Source: Deinococcus sp. KNUC1210 (GTDB taxonomy: Bacteria; Deinococcota; Deinococci; Deinococcales; Deinococcaceae). From it: DNA of 64,000 bases. Shown here piece after piece: positions 40,912 through 49,946 of this stretch. Numbering within the stretch: the stretch's first letter is position 1; each line of letters starts with the position of its first letter. The notes beneath the pieces were generated by a model. The model ran no database searches and was not told where the DNA came from. It saw only the letters and a program-made list of their open reading frames with translations. The position numbers were made by a program, and so were the translations under genes. The DNA lies in assembly GCF_022344005.1 (NCBI RefSeq), contig NZ_CP092190.1, positions 1,178,001 to 1,242,000 on the forward strand, written 5' to 3'.

Positions 40912-41184
40912 ATGCTCGTGCCAGATCAAGACCATACCCTGCTGACCGTCGCCCCCGCTGAACCTGGAGACCATGTTCACCTGATCGTCGTCGGCCTACA
41001 CGACACACGCGAGGAACCGATTTGGGTAGAGGTGATCGAGTGGCTGCAGGAGAGCGTCCACCGCGCCCGCGTCGTAACCGCCGCCAGACTCTTTCCCAAC
41101 CTGAGTGCTGGAGCCTTCGTGTTCTTCCGACCTGAACACATCGTTCGGGTTGTCATGGGCGGTGGTGGGGTGCTGCGTGCGTGA
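40912..41184 (+). CDS. Small hypothetical protein
   Basis: 90 residues with a good AAAGGAGAT ribosome site. MLVPDQDHTLLTVAPAEPGD, then HVHLIVVGLHDTREEPIWVEV with WLQESVHRARVVTAARLFPNL, suggests a compact alpha/beta protein. No family recognised. It ends one base before the 3' end of the convergent NERD-helicase gene and diverges from the HEAT gene. Confidence 0.65.
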   Translation: MLVPDQDHTLLTVAPAEPGDHVHLIVVGLHDTREEPIWVEVIEWLQESVHRARVVTAARLFPNLSAGAFVFFRPEHIVRVVMGGGGVLRA

Positions 41185-41185
41185 C

Positions 41186-43423
41186 TCAGGCGGGGAGCGC
41201 TGCACCTTCCAGCTCATCGTTCAGGTTGCGGCGCGGCTGACTCATGGTGAAGGTGATCTGCTCGCCCGCACTCAGCACGGCCTGCACCTCATCACGGAAC
41301 GCGGCAGGCGTCTGCGTCCCGCTGAGCGAGACCCACCCCCTACTGCGGCTGAGCGCCACGAAGAGCTGATTTCGCAGGCTGACCAGTCCCTCCTGGTGCC
41401 CCACCTCGTCCAGCCCGACGATATGCACCAGATCGGCCTCGTTGCCCTTGGCCCTGACCACGTTGGTGACGGTCACGTGACCCGGCAGCCGAAAGCCATT
41501 GCGGTTCTGCTCGCGCCAGTCGGTGGCCGGAGGCGTGTTGCCGCGCAGGTTCCCCGCCACGTACACGTCCAGTCCCGCCGTCCGCAGCGCGTCATACGTC
41601 ACCTGCATGGCCCGCTCGCTGTACTGGCCCAGGCAGATCACGAGCTGGCGATCCAGACTCAGTCCGTCCACCTCCAGCGCGTGCTGCACGTTCTGCGCCA
41701 GCGCCGACAGTTCTCCCCTACGGGTGGCGTAATCCTGACAGGTGAGCAGCGGGCCACTGTACAGCCGGGGCACGATGTTGGGGGAGTTCTCGGCGCTGCG
41801 GCGGATGGTGACGGTGCGACCACTGAGCAGCTCACCTTCCACGTCGTAGCCGATGTCCTGCCAGCCCTCGCGGCGCGTCAGGCCTGCCACCATGCCGCCG
41901 GGCCGCAGCAGACCCATCCCCAGTGCGTGCGCGGCCACCAGGATCGGGCCGGGGGTGCGGTAGCAGCGCTTCATCACCTCGTTTTTCTTGATGCCACCCC
42001 GGTACTGCGTGCCGCCGGTCAGGAGCTGGGCCAGCTCGTCCCCGAACAGCTCCCGCGCCTTGGGGACTGCCAGCGTGTCGAGACTCTGCGCTTCGTCATA
42101 AGCCCAGATGATGCGCCGGGCAGCACGTGGAGCTAGTTCCGGTTCACCCAGCAACACCACCTCGCCCTCGACAGGTCGTAGGCTGCGGTAAGCCAACCAG
42201 TAGAACGCCTGCCGCTCGTCATACTTGAGGTCGAGGCGCTCGTCCACCAAGTCCTGTCCCTCGTCGATCAGCACCGCGTCGAAGATCTCCAGGTCGAGCT
42301 GCTGCTCCTCGGCAGCCCGCAAGAGGTCACGCGCACTCAGCAGCACGCCGGCGGTGGGCGACGCGCTGCGGCCCCCATTGGCCGCTTTCACGTCCGCGAC
42401 GTTCATCGGCTCCAGACCTGCGTGCTGCGCCACCGTGCGGTAGAAGCCCGGCTGATCCTTGCTGCCCCAGGCATGCAGGATGCGGATCTTGTGGCGAGCG
42501 TCCAGGTACGTGACCGCGCCGTTGCTGTGCGCCCGCAGCCAGTGATCGACCTGTGCCTGCATCTGCTCATACAGGGCGCGGCAGAAGAACACCAGCGCGA
42601 TGTCCCAGTCGGGATGACGCAGGTGCATGTTGGCGGCCTTCTGCGCCAGCAGCACGGTCTTACCGCTCCCAGCGATGCCACGGATCCGCTGCGCCCCCGG
42701 CGGGATGGTCTTGGCGATCAGCTCCTGCTGAAGGTCGAACTCACGCCGCTGAAGGGCGGCCTGCGCCAGGATGTCGATCTTGCGGAGCGGCGCTGGTGCG
42801 GTCACGGGCGGCACTTCGACGGGTGGGACGGGCAGACTTCCCCCAGTCCCGAACGCCGAGAGCAGCTGACGGAAGGTCTCGTCGTCCAGCGGCTGGCCTC
42901 GGCGGATGGTCGGGGTGCGTTCTACCTTGCGCTCGAAGGCCACCGGGGTCAGTTCATCGCCGCACAGGATCGGCGTGTCGGAAAACAGGAAGGTACTGCC
43001 ACCCCGCTCCCACTCGTCGCGGGTGATGCGCGGCAACGCCACCAGCGCCCGCACCGGGACGGTGTTGAGGTGCGGATGGTCACGGATGCGCTCAATCACC
43101 GCCTGTGCCTGTCGCCGGGCCTGCTCGTAGGGGTTGATCTCGCTGCGTCCGAAATACGGCTGGTGCAGTCTCCAGCTGTAGCCCTGGATGCCTGCGAGTT
43201 GGGTCATGGGGATGTTCTTGACCTCGATGATGACGATGCCCCACTCGGGATCGAGCAGCAGCACGTCGGGTTCGTGCAGGTGCTGCTGGCGGGTGTTGAG
43301 CGGGTACTTCCAGAAGCAGACGCTGCTCCGTTTTCGCAGCGCCGTTCTGAGACCGTCGATGACGCGCAGCTCACCCGCCTCGCCCGCTGCGCCCACGCTT
43401 TCGGTGACGATGAATTCGGCCAT
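41186..43423 (-). CDS. NERD nuclease-domain SF1 helicase
   Basis: 745 residues. The NERD domain at 15-115 has the restriction-fold triad Asp53 (PDVLLLDPEWG), Glu67 and Lys69 (IIEVKN). A UvrD-like SF1 helicase follows: Walker A GIAGSGKT (249-256), Walker B IDEGQD (387-392), YRTPGPI, and the late motifs TVTNVVRAKGNEADLVHIVG and LFVALSRSRGWVSLSG. The combination suggests unwinding coupled to DNA cleavage. It is 91 bp downstream of the giant helicase gene on the same strand, and the two probably form one transcript. Proteins of this type occur in defence islands; a specific system name cannot be assigned. Confidence 0.85.
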   Translation of the reverse strand: MAEFIVTESVGAAGEAGELRVIDGLRTALRKRSSVCFWKYPLNTRQQHLHEPDVLLLDPEWGIVIIEVKNIPMTQLAGIQGYSWRLHQPYFGRSEINPYEQARRQAQAVIERIRDHPHLNTVPVRALVALPRITRDEWERGGSTFLFSDTPILCGDELTPVAFERKVERTPTIRRGQPLDDETFRQLLSAFGTGGSLPVPPVEVPPVTAPAPLRKIDILAQAALQRREFDLQQELIAKTIPPGAQRIRGIAGSGKTVLLAQKAANMHLRHPDWDIALVFFCRALYEQMQAQVDHWLRAHSNGAVTYLDARHKIRILHAWGSKDQPGFYRTVAQHAGLEPMNVADVKAANGGRSASPTAGVLLSARDLLRAAEEQQLDLEIFDAVLIDEGQDLVDERLDLKYDERQAFYWLAYRSLRPVEGEVVLLGEPELAPRAARRIIWAYDEAQSLDTLAVPKARELFGDELAQLLTGGTQYRGGIKKNEVMKRCYRTPGPILVAAHALGMGLLRPGGMVAGLTRREGWQDIGYDVEGELLSGRTVTIRRSAENSPNIVPRLYSGPLLTCQDYATRRGELSALAQNVQHALEVDGLSLDRQLVICLGQYSERAMQVTYDALRTAGLDVYVAGNLRGNTPPATDWREQNRNGFRLPGHVTVTNVVRAKGNEADLVHIVGLDEVGHQEGLVSLRNQLFVALSRSRGWVSLSGTQTPAAFRDEVQAVLSAGEQITFTMSQPRRNLNDELEGAALPA

Positions 43424-43514
43424 GTAGAGGAAGGCTATCCCACACGGTAAAAAGACCGTGCGAGAAATACGGCATGCCCGCTGAACAGCGTCAGGAACAG
43501 AGTGGTGATGCTCC

Positions 43515-46500
43515 TCAGAAGGAAGCAGTCACTGTTTCTTTGCTCTTCTGAAGGCAGCCGTAGGCATACGTCAGCGCTTCTCTGGCCTTGAGCGTCAGGC
43601 GCTGCGCCCCGTACAGGCCCAGCACCCGCCGGTAGAGCGGCTCGGGATCGTCTGGGGTGTCCAGTTCCGGTTCCAGCCGCAGCAGTTCCCGCATCAGCGC
43701 CGCCACTTCATAGGGCGGAATGGACGCCAACTCGCGCGATCCGCGCTGCCGAAGCCGGACTGGGGGCGTTCCCGGCACGCGCAGCACCTTGTCCATCTGC
43801 CCGACCAGCCCCCACTCGTTCTCCTGGAGAAAGACGCCGCTCCTCACGCCCTGCGCCACGCTGCGGTTGAGCAGACTTTGCAGGGCCTTGCTGTAGGGCA
43901 GCCCCGACGCCCGCGCATAGAGCTGGTACGCCTGCTTGGCACTCAGCGGGCCTTCCACCGCCACGATCTCCCGCAGACCCTCGATCACCGGGGCAAGGAC
44001 TGTGACACTCCGTGGATCCGGTAGCGGACGCGGTTCCCAGGCGACATACGCTGCCAGGTGAAAGTTGGCCGGCTGCTCGGCCTGCGGCACTGCCTCGGTG
44101 ACGGTGGCCTCCAGCGCCTCGGTATGATCGGCACTCGCGGCGCTGGACTGCGCTGCTGGCGTGGGTGCCGGCACTTCCGACGTCCAGGGCGCAGGTGCTG
44201 GCTCTTCTACCGGCAGCGTGTTCCTCAGATCCCCCTCCGGGTACACGCCCCGCGCGTCGAGCGCCGCCCACAATCCGGTCAACGCTGCCTCGGGGTCACG
44301 CTGATACGTGCTGCCACGTACCCGCCAGAACACCATCCCGGCACGCTCCAGTACCTGCTGGCGCCGCAGGTCGTCGGCGTAGCGGTCAGGGCCATGCCAG
44401 AAGTCTCCGTCGCATTCCACCGCCAGTCGGCCCCGCAGTCCCTCGACTACCAGATCGATGCGGTAGCCGTTCATTTCGACCTGTGGCGCCACGCGGTAGC
44501 CGCGCCGCACGATCTCCAGGTACACGTCCAGCTCGAACCAGGAGTCGAACGGCGACGGCTGGCTGCCCAGCCTGCGCCCCGGACGACGCGCCTGCTCCTG
44601 GAGCGCCAAGACCTGGGCCGATGGTAACGGCAGATTGCCCGTCAGATCCGGGTCCTGCACCTGCTTGATCAGCATCGAGCGCAGATCGTCAGGATGCAGG
44701 TCGGCAGGGGTGACACTATGGAAGAGCCACATCTGATCTCGGGCGCGGCTGGCAGCGACGTTGTAGCGCGGCTGGAAGATGGCGCTGTCGGTACCGACTT
44801 TCGAGGTAGTGCGGCCTTCGGACGGACTGGTCACCATGCTCAGGAACATCACGTCGCGCTCGTCCCCCTGGAAGCTATAGGCGTTGCCGCACACCAGCCT
44901 GCGCCGCTCCAGTTCCGCCTCGGGCAGCTCCTGACGCAGCAGGGAGGCGATGTGTTCGGCCTGCTCATCTCCGACCAGGCTGATAACGCCGAAGGTCTTG
45001 CCCGCATAGCGCGGATTGGCGATGCACGCCTTGATCTGCTCCACCAGGGCGCGGGCTTCCTGCGGATTGACGTTGTTCCCCCGGTTGCTGCCGTCCGGCA
45101 CATGCTGAGCAATCAGCGGAGCCAGACGATCTGCGCCGTATTGGCGCAGGGCAATCAGCGGCTGGGAGGCGTAGCTCAGGCGGCTGGAGAAGGCGATGAT
45201 CTCCGGCATGCAGCGGAAGTGCTCGCGCAGCGCGATGGTAGGCGGATACGAGTACTGGCCGAAGGCAAACAGGCTGGCTTTGGGGTTGCCGAGGATCTCT
45301 TTGGCAGGGAAGTCGTACAGATACTGCTTCACCAATGCGTCGAGCCGCTCGGTCACGATGCCGATGCCCTCCGGCTCAATCTGTTTGTCGTCTCCCACAA
45401 TGATGATCTTCTTGGCGATGAAGGTCAGGAACAGCGACTCAGGCCCGGCCTGACTCGCCTCATCCACGATCACCACATCGAACATGCCGGGCTTCATCCC
45501 AAACGTCTCGGCCACCGTATGCAGCGGCATGATCCAGGCGGGAATGGCGGTACGCGCCTCCTCCAGCGCGTCGCGGGCGACTTTGCGCCAGCGCTCCGCG
45601 TGCTTGCCTGTGCCCTTGCCGAGCCGCTTGATGGCCTGCTCCCAGCGCACCAGTGCCTGCTGCTCTGCAAACGTCAACCGGTCGAGGGTGCTCTGCCAGG
45701 CGCGCTGAGTCGCCAGTTCCTTCAAGGTGTTGCGAATCTCCTGGCGGCAATCGGTCAGGCGAGTGCGCTTCTCGGTCTCGGCGTCGGGATTCGCCAGCTC
45801 TTCGAGGTAGGCTTCCGCACGCATCCAGCGCCAGGCAGTCTCCAGGTGGGCCAGACGGGTGTCCCACACCGGATCGGCAGGCGTGCGGGCCAGCTCATCG
45901 CCGAGGGCCGGCGCTCCCTGCCGCAGCCTGCCCATCAACAGGTCACGGTGAGACAGTTCGTCGCGCCGGGCCAGCAACGTGCGGGCGTGCAGCAGCGCCA
46001 GACCGTAGGCATCAGTGTGGCGCTGTTGAATCGCGTTCGACAGCCGCTGAACCACCGGATGCGCGTTCCCAGCAGCAAGAAGTCCTTCCAGCCCGGGGAC
46101 CAACGTCTCCAGCAGGCGGCGCTGAAGGGCGGCGGCCTGGGCAGTTCCGGCAGCACGTGCCGCACTGAGCAGCGCTGAGACCTCAGCATCGTCCCACCAC
46201 TGAGGCTCAGGGAGACCCGCCACTGCCCGAACTGCATCCTGCGCGGCACTCAACGGGTCGGTGAGCTTGAGCAGCCGTTCCAACGCTTCTCCCTCTTCGG
46301 CTAACTGTGCCAGTCGCAGCGAACGCGGCCCGGTCACACGTACCTGCACGGCGGCCCAGGTGTCTTCAAGCACCGTTATCTGCCTATCAAGCTTCAGCGC
46401 GTCCACCAGCGTCTGCAAAACCTCCGGCGTGGCGGCGGGCTGACCGTTCACCCGCACCGTCTCGCGCAGGTACTGACGCTCCTTCACGGCCGGCGCTTTT

Positions 46501-48326
46501 CCGAAGAATCCGCCCCAGTTCCCACCGCCCTTGAGATGCGCCAACACGGTCTGGGCATCGCTCAGCACGGTCTCGGCTGGATGACCGTCCATCCCGGTCA
46601 CGCTGGGTTCACCCACGTCTGCCAGTAGGCGCTGCACAGGTGGGAGCAGCTGCTCGCTGGTCGCCAACACGCCGCGCCACTTGCTGAGCTGCCCCCGCAG
46701 CACGGCACCGGTGGCGTCGCCCGCCCAGGGATTGGCCTGTCTGCGGGCGGTCTGAGCCGCCGCCATCAGTGCTTGCAGCGCGGCGATGAGTTGATCACGT
46801 TGTATCCCCGGCGCAGCCTCGAGCACGCTGTAGTGCGGGTGAGCGCGGGCAGCCTGTCCTGCCTGCTCCAGGTGGAGGGCCTGCTGCTCTTCCTGGACCG
46901 CCCGCATGAACTCTTCAGCCTCTGGCAGACCACTCAGGTTAGGCAGACGGTGGGCGAGTTCCTGGGTTTCCTGCGGCGTGGTCGAGCGCAGCAGCGCCAG
47001 GAGACGCAGGGCTTCGTCACTGCTCAGCGGCACGTCGCGGTTCGGCTGTCCCAGTTCCTCCAGCCATCCGTACTCGGCCTCCTGAGCCCGCAGAGATCCG
47101 GCGATGTCCTGAGCCGTCCCACGATAGCCAAAAAACTCCAGCGGCTGTGCCTCCGAACTGCGGATATCGCGCAGAGTGTTCAGCAGGTCCGTCTCTTCCT
47201 GCCGCAGCCGTTCCAGGGCACTAACTAGCGTGTCGAGCTGACGCTGCTCCTGGGCGCTGTTGCGGTGGTTGGCACGCTGGAGCACCTCCTGCACCGAGCG
47301 CTCCAGCGTGCCTTTCGCTCCCTCCTCGCCGCGCAGGTACGTGACGCACAGCGCTGCCAATTCCGGTGGGAACTTCTCGCGCAGCACCTTGAGGGCGCGG
47401 GCGGTGTGGCTGGTCACGAGCACCCGTTGGTTGGTGGCAAGCAGGTGACTCACCAGGTTGACGATGGTGTGCGACTTGCCTGTGCCGGGCGGCCCCTGTA
47501 CCAGCACGCCCGGCTGGCGCTCTAGGTACGTGATGATCTCGCTCTGCGCGTCGTTGGCGGGGAGCGGGAAGTAAAGTTCGGACGGGCGGCCTGTCCGGAG
47601 AACATCCTCTCGGCTGGCGGGCGCGTGGGAACTCACGGTGAATGGCGCGAGGTTGGCGGGCGCGTCCGGTTGATCCTGCACCTGCCGCAGGATGTCGCGG
47701 TAGGCCGAGGTCAGGCTGCGCTCGCCACGCCGCCGCATTACCAGCGCCGGAGCCAGCGTGACCTGTGGCTGCTCACCCGCCTGCCTGGGCGGCACGAGTT
47801 CGGAGCTGTACGTCCCCGACGCGCTGAGCGCCTGCACCCACGTCTGGAGCAGCGGGGGCAGGATGGCGGCACTCCAGACCTCTTCGCCGCTGTCCTCGAG
47901 CGCTTCCGCGATCGCCTGCTGCACCTGGGCCTGCGGGTGCAGCTCGCGGTCGAGCATGTCCTGTTCCAGCGCCGTGCGTGCGCCCTCCGCGCCAGCCGTG
48001 AGCGTCAGGAGCCCACGCAACGCGTCGAAATGCAGAGTGGCCTGCGCGGTCAGCAGATGACGGCGCACCTCCTCGCCGCCCTGCGTCTTCCAGCTCAGGT
48101 AGCCGAGACCCACCACAAGCTCGTTGGCTTCCTCGAAGGCGCTGAGCGTCTGATACATCGCAAACAGCCGCGAGTACACGTCCTGCACCTTCTTCGCCCG
48201 GCGATCCTCGGCCGCCCAGCGCTGCCACAGACCCAGGTACGCCTCCCACAGCGTCATCAGCTCAGGTTGTTGATCGAAGAACAGCGTGTCGACAATCTCC
48301 ATGTCACGGAGATCATCATCCTGCAC
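43515..48326 (-). CDS. Giant SF1 helicase with Vsr/MTES_1575-like nuclease and DUF3320-like tail (main part)
   Basis: 1603 residues from a GTG at 48326. Walker A GPPGTGKSH is at 278-286, the DEAS box (IVDEASQAGPESL) near 955, GDDKQIEPEG follows, and motif VI-type YNVAASRARDQMWLF is near 1200. About 600 residues of helical insert separate motifs I and II. A PD-(D/E)XK nuclease of Vsr/MTES_1575 type lies at about 1257-1340 (RIDLVVEGLRGRLAVECDGD, FWRVRGSTY). A DUF3320-like segment (AVEGPLSAKQAYQLYARASG) is near 1450. This matches the helicase-Vsr class of antiphage proteins. The true N-terminus appears to be the adjacent 48316-48705 frame, so the full protein would be about 1729 residues. Confidence 0.85.
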   Translation of the reverse strand: MQDDDLRDMEIVDTLFFDQQPELMTLWEAYLGLWQRWAAEDRRAKKVQDVYSRLFAMYQTLSAFEEANELVVGLGYLSWKTQGGEEVRRHLLTAQATLHFDALRGLLTLTAGAEGARTALEQDMLDRELHPQAQVQQAIAEALEDSGEEVWSAAILPPLLQTWVQALSASGTYSSELVPPRQAGEQPQVTLAPALVMRRRGERSLTSAYRDILRQVQDQPDAPANLAPFTVSSHAPASREDVLRTGRPSELYFPLPANDAQSEIITYLERQPGVLVQGPPGTGKSHTIVNLVSHLLATNQRVLVTSHTARALKVLREKFPPELAALCVTYLRGEEGAKGTLERSVQEVLQRANHRNSAQEQRQLDTLVSALERLRQEETDLLNTLRDIRSSEAQPLEFFGYRGTAQDIAGSLRAQEAEYGWLEELGQPNRDVPLSSDEALRLLALLRSTTPQETQELAHRLPNLSGLPEAEEFMRAVQEEQQALHLEQAGQAARAHPHYSVLEAAPGIQRDQLIAALQALMAAAQTARRQANPWAGDATGAVLRGQLSKWRGVLATSEQLLPPVQRLLADVGEPSVTGMDGHPAETVLSDAQTVLAHLKGGGNWGGFFGKAPAVKERQYLRETVRVNGQPAATPEVLQTLVDALKLDRQITVLEDTWAAVQVRVTGPRSLRLAQLAEEGEALERLLKLTDPLSAAQDAVRAVAGLPEPQWWDDAEVSALLSAARAAGTAQAAALQRRLLETLVPGLEGLLAAGNAHPVVQRLSNAIQQRHTDAYGLALLHARTLLARRDELSHRDLLMGRLRQGAPALGDELARTPADPVWDTRLAHLETAWRWMRAEAYLEELANPDAETEKRTRLTDCRQEIRNTLKELATQRAWQSTLDRLTFAEQQALVRWEQAIKRLGKGTGKHAERWRKVARDALEEARTAIPAWIMPLHTVAETFGMKPGMFDVVIVDEASQAGPESLFLTFIAKKIIIVGDDKQIEPEGIGIVTERLDALVKQYLYDFPAKEILGNPKASLFAFGQYSYPPTIALREHFRCMPEIIAFSSRLSYASQPLIALRQYGADRLAPLIAQHVPDGSNRGNNVNPQEARALVEQIKACIANPRYAGKTFGVISLVGDEQAEHIASLLRQELPEAELERRRLVCGNAYSFQGDERDVMFLSMVTSPSEGRTTSKVGTDSAIFQPRYNVAASRARDQMWLFHSVTPADLHPDDLRSMLIKQVQDPDLTGNLPLPSAQVLALQEQARRPGRRLGSQPSPFDSWFELDVYLEIVRRGYRVAPQVEMNGYRIDLVVEGLRGRLAVECDGDFWHGPDRYADDLRRQQVLERAGMVFWRVRGSTYQRDPEAALTGLWAALDARGVYPEGDLRNTLPVEEPAPAPWTSEVPAPTPAAQSSAASADHTEALEATVTEAVPQAEQPANFHLAAYVAWEPRPLPDPRSVTVLAPVIEGLREIVAVEGPLSAKQAYQLYARASGLPYSKALQSLLNRSVAQGVRSGVFLQENEWGLVGQMDKVLRVPGTPPVRLRQRGSRELASIPPYEVAALMRELLRLEPELDTPDDPEPLYRRVLGLYGAQRLTLKAREALTYAYGCLQKSKETVTASF

Positions 48327-48705
48327 GATGACCGTGACTGAAGCGCTGGCTGAGAGACACGGGCAGCTTGCTGCTGTCGTCCAGACGGGCTGTCACCCAC
48401 GGGCGCAGCGACTCTGGCAGCTCTGGATGGGCCAACACCTTGGGCTTCCGCACCGACAGCCACACCTCGGGGGTGGTGTCCTGCGACGCTCGCCGGGCGA
48501 CACTCTGGATCTCGGGTTCCTGCGGCAGGCTATAAAACCACAGCAGCGTGTCGTGATCGCTGGTGCGCTGCGGCTTCACTTTGAGCTGCGTGAAGGCCTG
48601 GAGAAATTGAAACAGCCGAAGGCTCCGGTCGTGGGCCAGGGTCGAATTCAAAAGACGCTCCTCACGCTCAACGATGAGCGTTTCTGAGAGAAATGATAAC
48701 GGCAT
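48316..48705 (-). CDS. N-terminal part of the giant helicase in a shifted frame
   Basis: 129 codons overlapping the main part by 11 bp. Residues such as LFQFLQAFTQLKVKPQRT, DTLLWFYSLPQEPEI and VWLSVRKPKVLAHPELPESL are the kind of N-terminal domain that precedes SF1 helicases of this class, and in the other frame the sequence runs on as SASVTVIVQDDDLRDM. The combined 5191-nt span has one surplus base. The change of frame must lie between 48318 and 48392; a GGG run at 48361-48363 is a candidate. Alternatively two coupled genes exist with the second starting at GTG 48326. Confidence 0.65.
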   Translation of the reverse strand: MPLSFLSETLIVEREERLLNSTLAHDRSLRLFQFLQAFTQLKVKPQRTSDHDTLLWFYSLPQEPEIQSVARRASQDTTPEVWLSVRKPKVLAHPELPESLRPWVTARLDDSSKLPVSLSQRFSHGHRAG

Positions 48706-48801
48706 GCATTGTCCAGCGGGTGATAAACGCCACGTCCCCTCAATTCAGCAGCGATTGGCACTTCACCGACGCATACTGAAGCTGCACATTCCAGGGGAAC
48801 C

Positions 48802-49098
48802 ATGAACATCGATTCAGCCGGGTTCGAGGGCATCGTCAACGAAGTGCTCGACCATGAAGAACAGTACGTCGATGCCGAACTGAATCTCTTCTGGGACGCT
48901 CTGGGCATCGTCAATCCGCTCAGCGATCTCCAGGAGCACGTAGCGGCCCTGTTAGCCGAGCGTGGGCTGGTCGTCAGCTTCGAAGCCCATGTCTTTGTTC
49001 CAGACGAAGATGAGGCAGCCTTACCCCAACTCGCTGTGTTCGACGCGCCCCGGCTCCTGCACTGCTTGATCTCAAGGCTGACTCGATGCGGGCGCTGA
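48802..49098 (+). CDS. Small acidic hypothetical protein
   Basis: 98 residues, strongly acidic (IVNEVLDHEEQYVDAELNLF, VFVPDEDEAALPQL). GGGGAACC just before the ATG is a weak ribosome site. It overlaps the ASCH gene by 13 bp in another frame and diverges from the giant helicase. Acidity and size would suit an inhibitor, antitoxin or DNA mimic, but no family is recognised. Confidence 0.65.
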   Translation: MNIDSAGFEGIVNEVLDHEEQYVDAELNLFWDALGIVNPLSDLQEHVAALLAERGLVVSFEAHVFVPDEDEAALPQLAVFDAPRLLHCLISRLTRCGR

Positions 49099-49448
49099 GC
49101 ATCCAGCAGCCCTGGGTCGACCGGATTCTGTCGGGCGAGAAGAACATCAAGTACCGCAGCCGCCGGATCAAGGACATGGGGCCGCTGCTGCTGCACGCAT
49201 CGAAGACAGTCGTTCCTGAGAACTTCGATGGCATGGAACAGGCCGACGCTGACCGTCTCCCCTATGGGGCGCTGGTGGGCGTGGTCGATGTGGTGGACGT
49301 GGTGCCGGTCGAAGGCGAAGACCTGTATGAGTGGCGCCTCGCCCATCCGAGGCGGTTCGCCATGCCGATCCCCTACAAGGGCGCGGCCAGTATCTTCAAG
49401 GTGCCGATGGCCGACATCAAGATGTACCTCCGGCCCCTGCTGGTCTAA
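49086..49448 (+). CDS. ASCH-domain protein
   Basis: 120 residues. RALSIQQPWVDRILSGEKNI followed by KYRSRR is the opening of the ASCH (PUA-like beta barrel) fold, and ALVGVVDVVDVVPV with YKGAASIFKVP completes it. ASCH proteins bind RNA or modified bases; some are nucleases or amidohydrolases. It is the last gene of the island, overlapping the acidic small gene before it. Confidence 0.85.
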   Translation: MRALSIQQPWVDRILSGEKNIKYRSRRIKDMGPLLLHASKTVVPENFDGMEQADADRLPYGALVGVVDVVDVVPVEGEDLYEWRLAHPRRFAMPIPYKGAASIFKVPMADIKMYLRPLLV

Positions 49449-49565
49449 GTTTCAAAACCTCACGATCTCCACGCGTTTTCTCCAGGATGACAGGTGACAG
49501 GTTTTGAGAACACCCTAATGCCTGCCAGAACGCCCGCGAGGTCACCAAAACGATTTCACCACATG

Positions 49566-49584
49566 CAGCCGTGATCGTGTGCTC
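49566..49584 (+). repeat. Right arm-type repeat
   Basis: CAGCCGTGATCGTGTGCTC differs from the left copy at 24,971 by one base and lies 57 bp inside attR in the same orientation. A second loosely matching block (CTCTTGCGCCGCTCACAAAA) follows after a short insertion. Confidence 0.6.
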
Positions 49585-49641
49585 CCTGGCCCTCTTGCGC
49601 CGCTCACAAAATCGGTATATGCTGTCTGGGACGATGTTTTT

Positions 49642-49713
<72 letters not shown>

Positions 49714-49720
49714 ACAAAAG

Positions 49721-49743
49721 CCCCGTCCTAGACGGGGTTTTTT
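49721..49743 (+). terminator. Displaced original tRNA-Ile terminator
   Basis: CCCCGTC and GACGGGG pair around CTA, then T6. By the logic of integration this is the host copy, now 24.8 kb from the intact tRNA gene. Confidence 0.85.
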
Positions 49744-49946
49744 GTTGTTCATTCAACACTTGAGGCTCTCAGAAGCAGTCTCCGAATCTGTACTCGCGTG
49801 CAAGCAGTACCTCAGTCAACAAGAACGGTCAGGAGACTGAATTTTTAGCTGCTTCATCACACTTCGGGATTGAAGCGGTCTTCTGGACATTGACAAGAAA
49901 TTCCTGGATTACTTTTTGCTCTTCACGGCTCGCTTATCTTCTGCAC

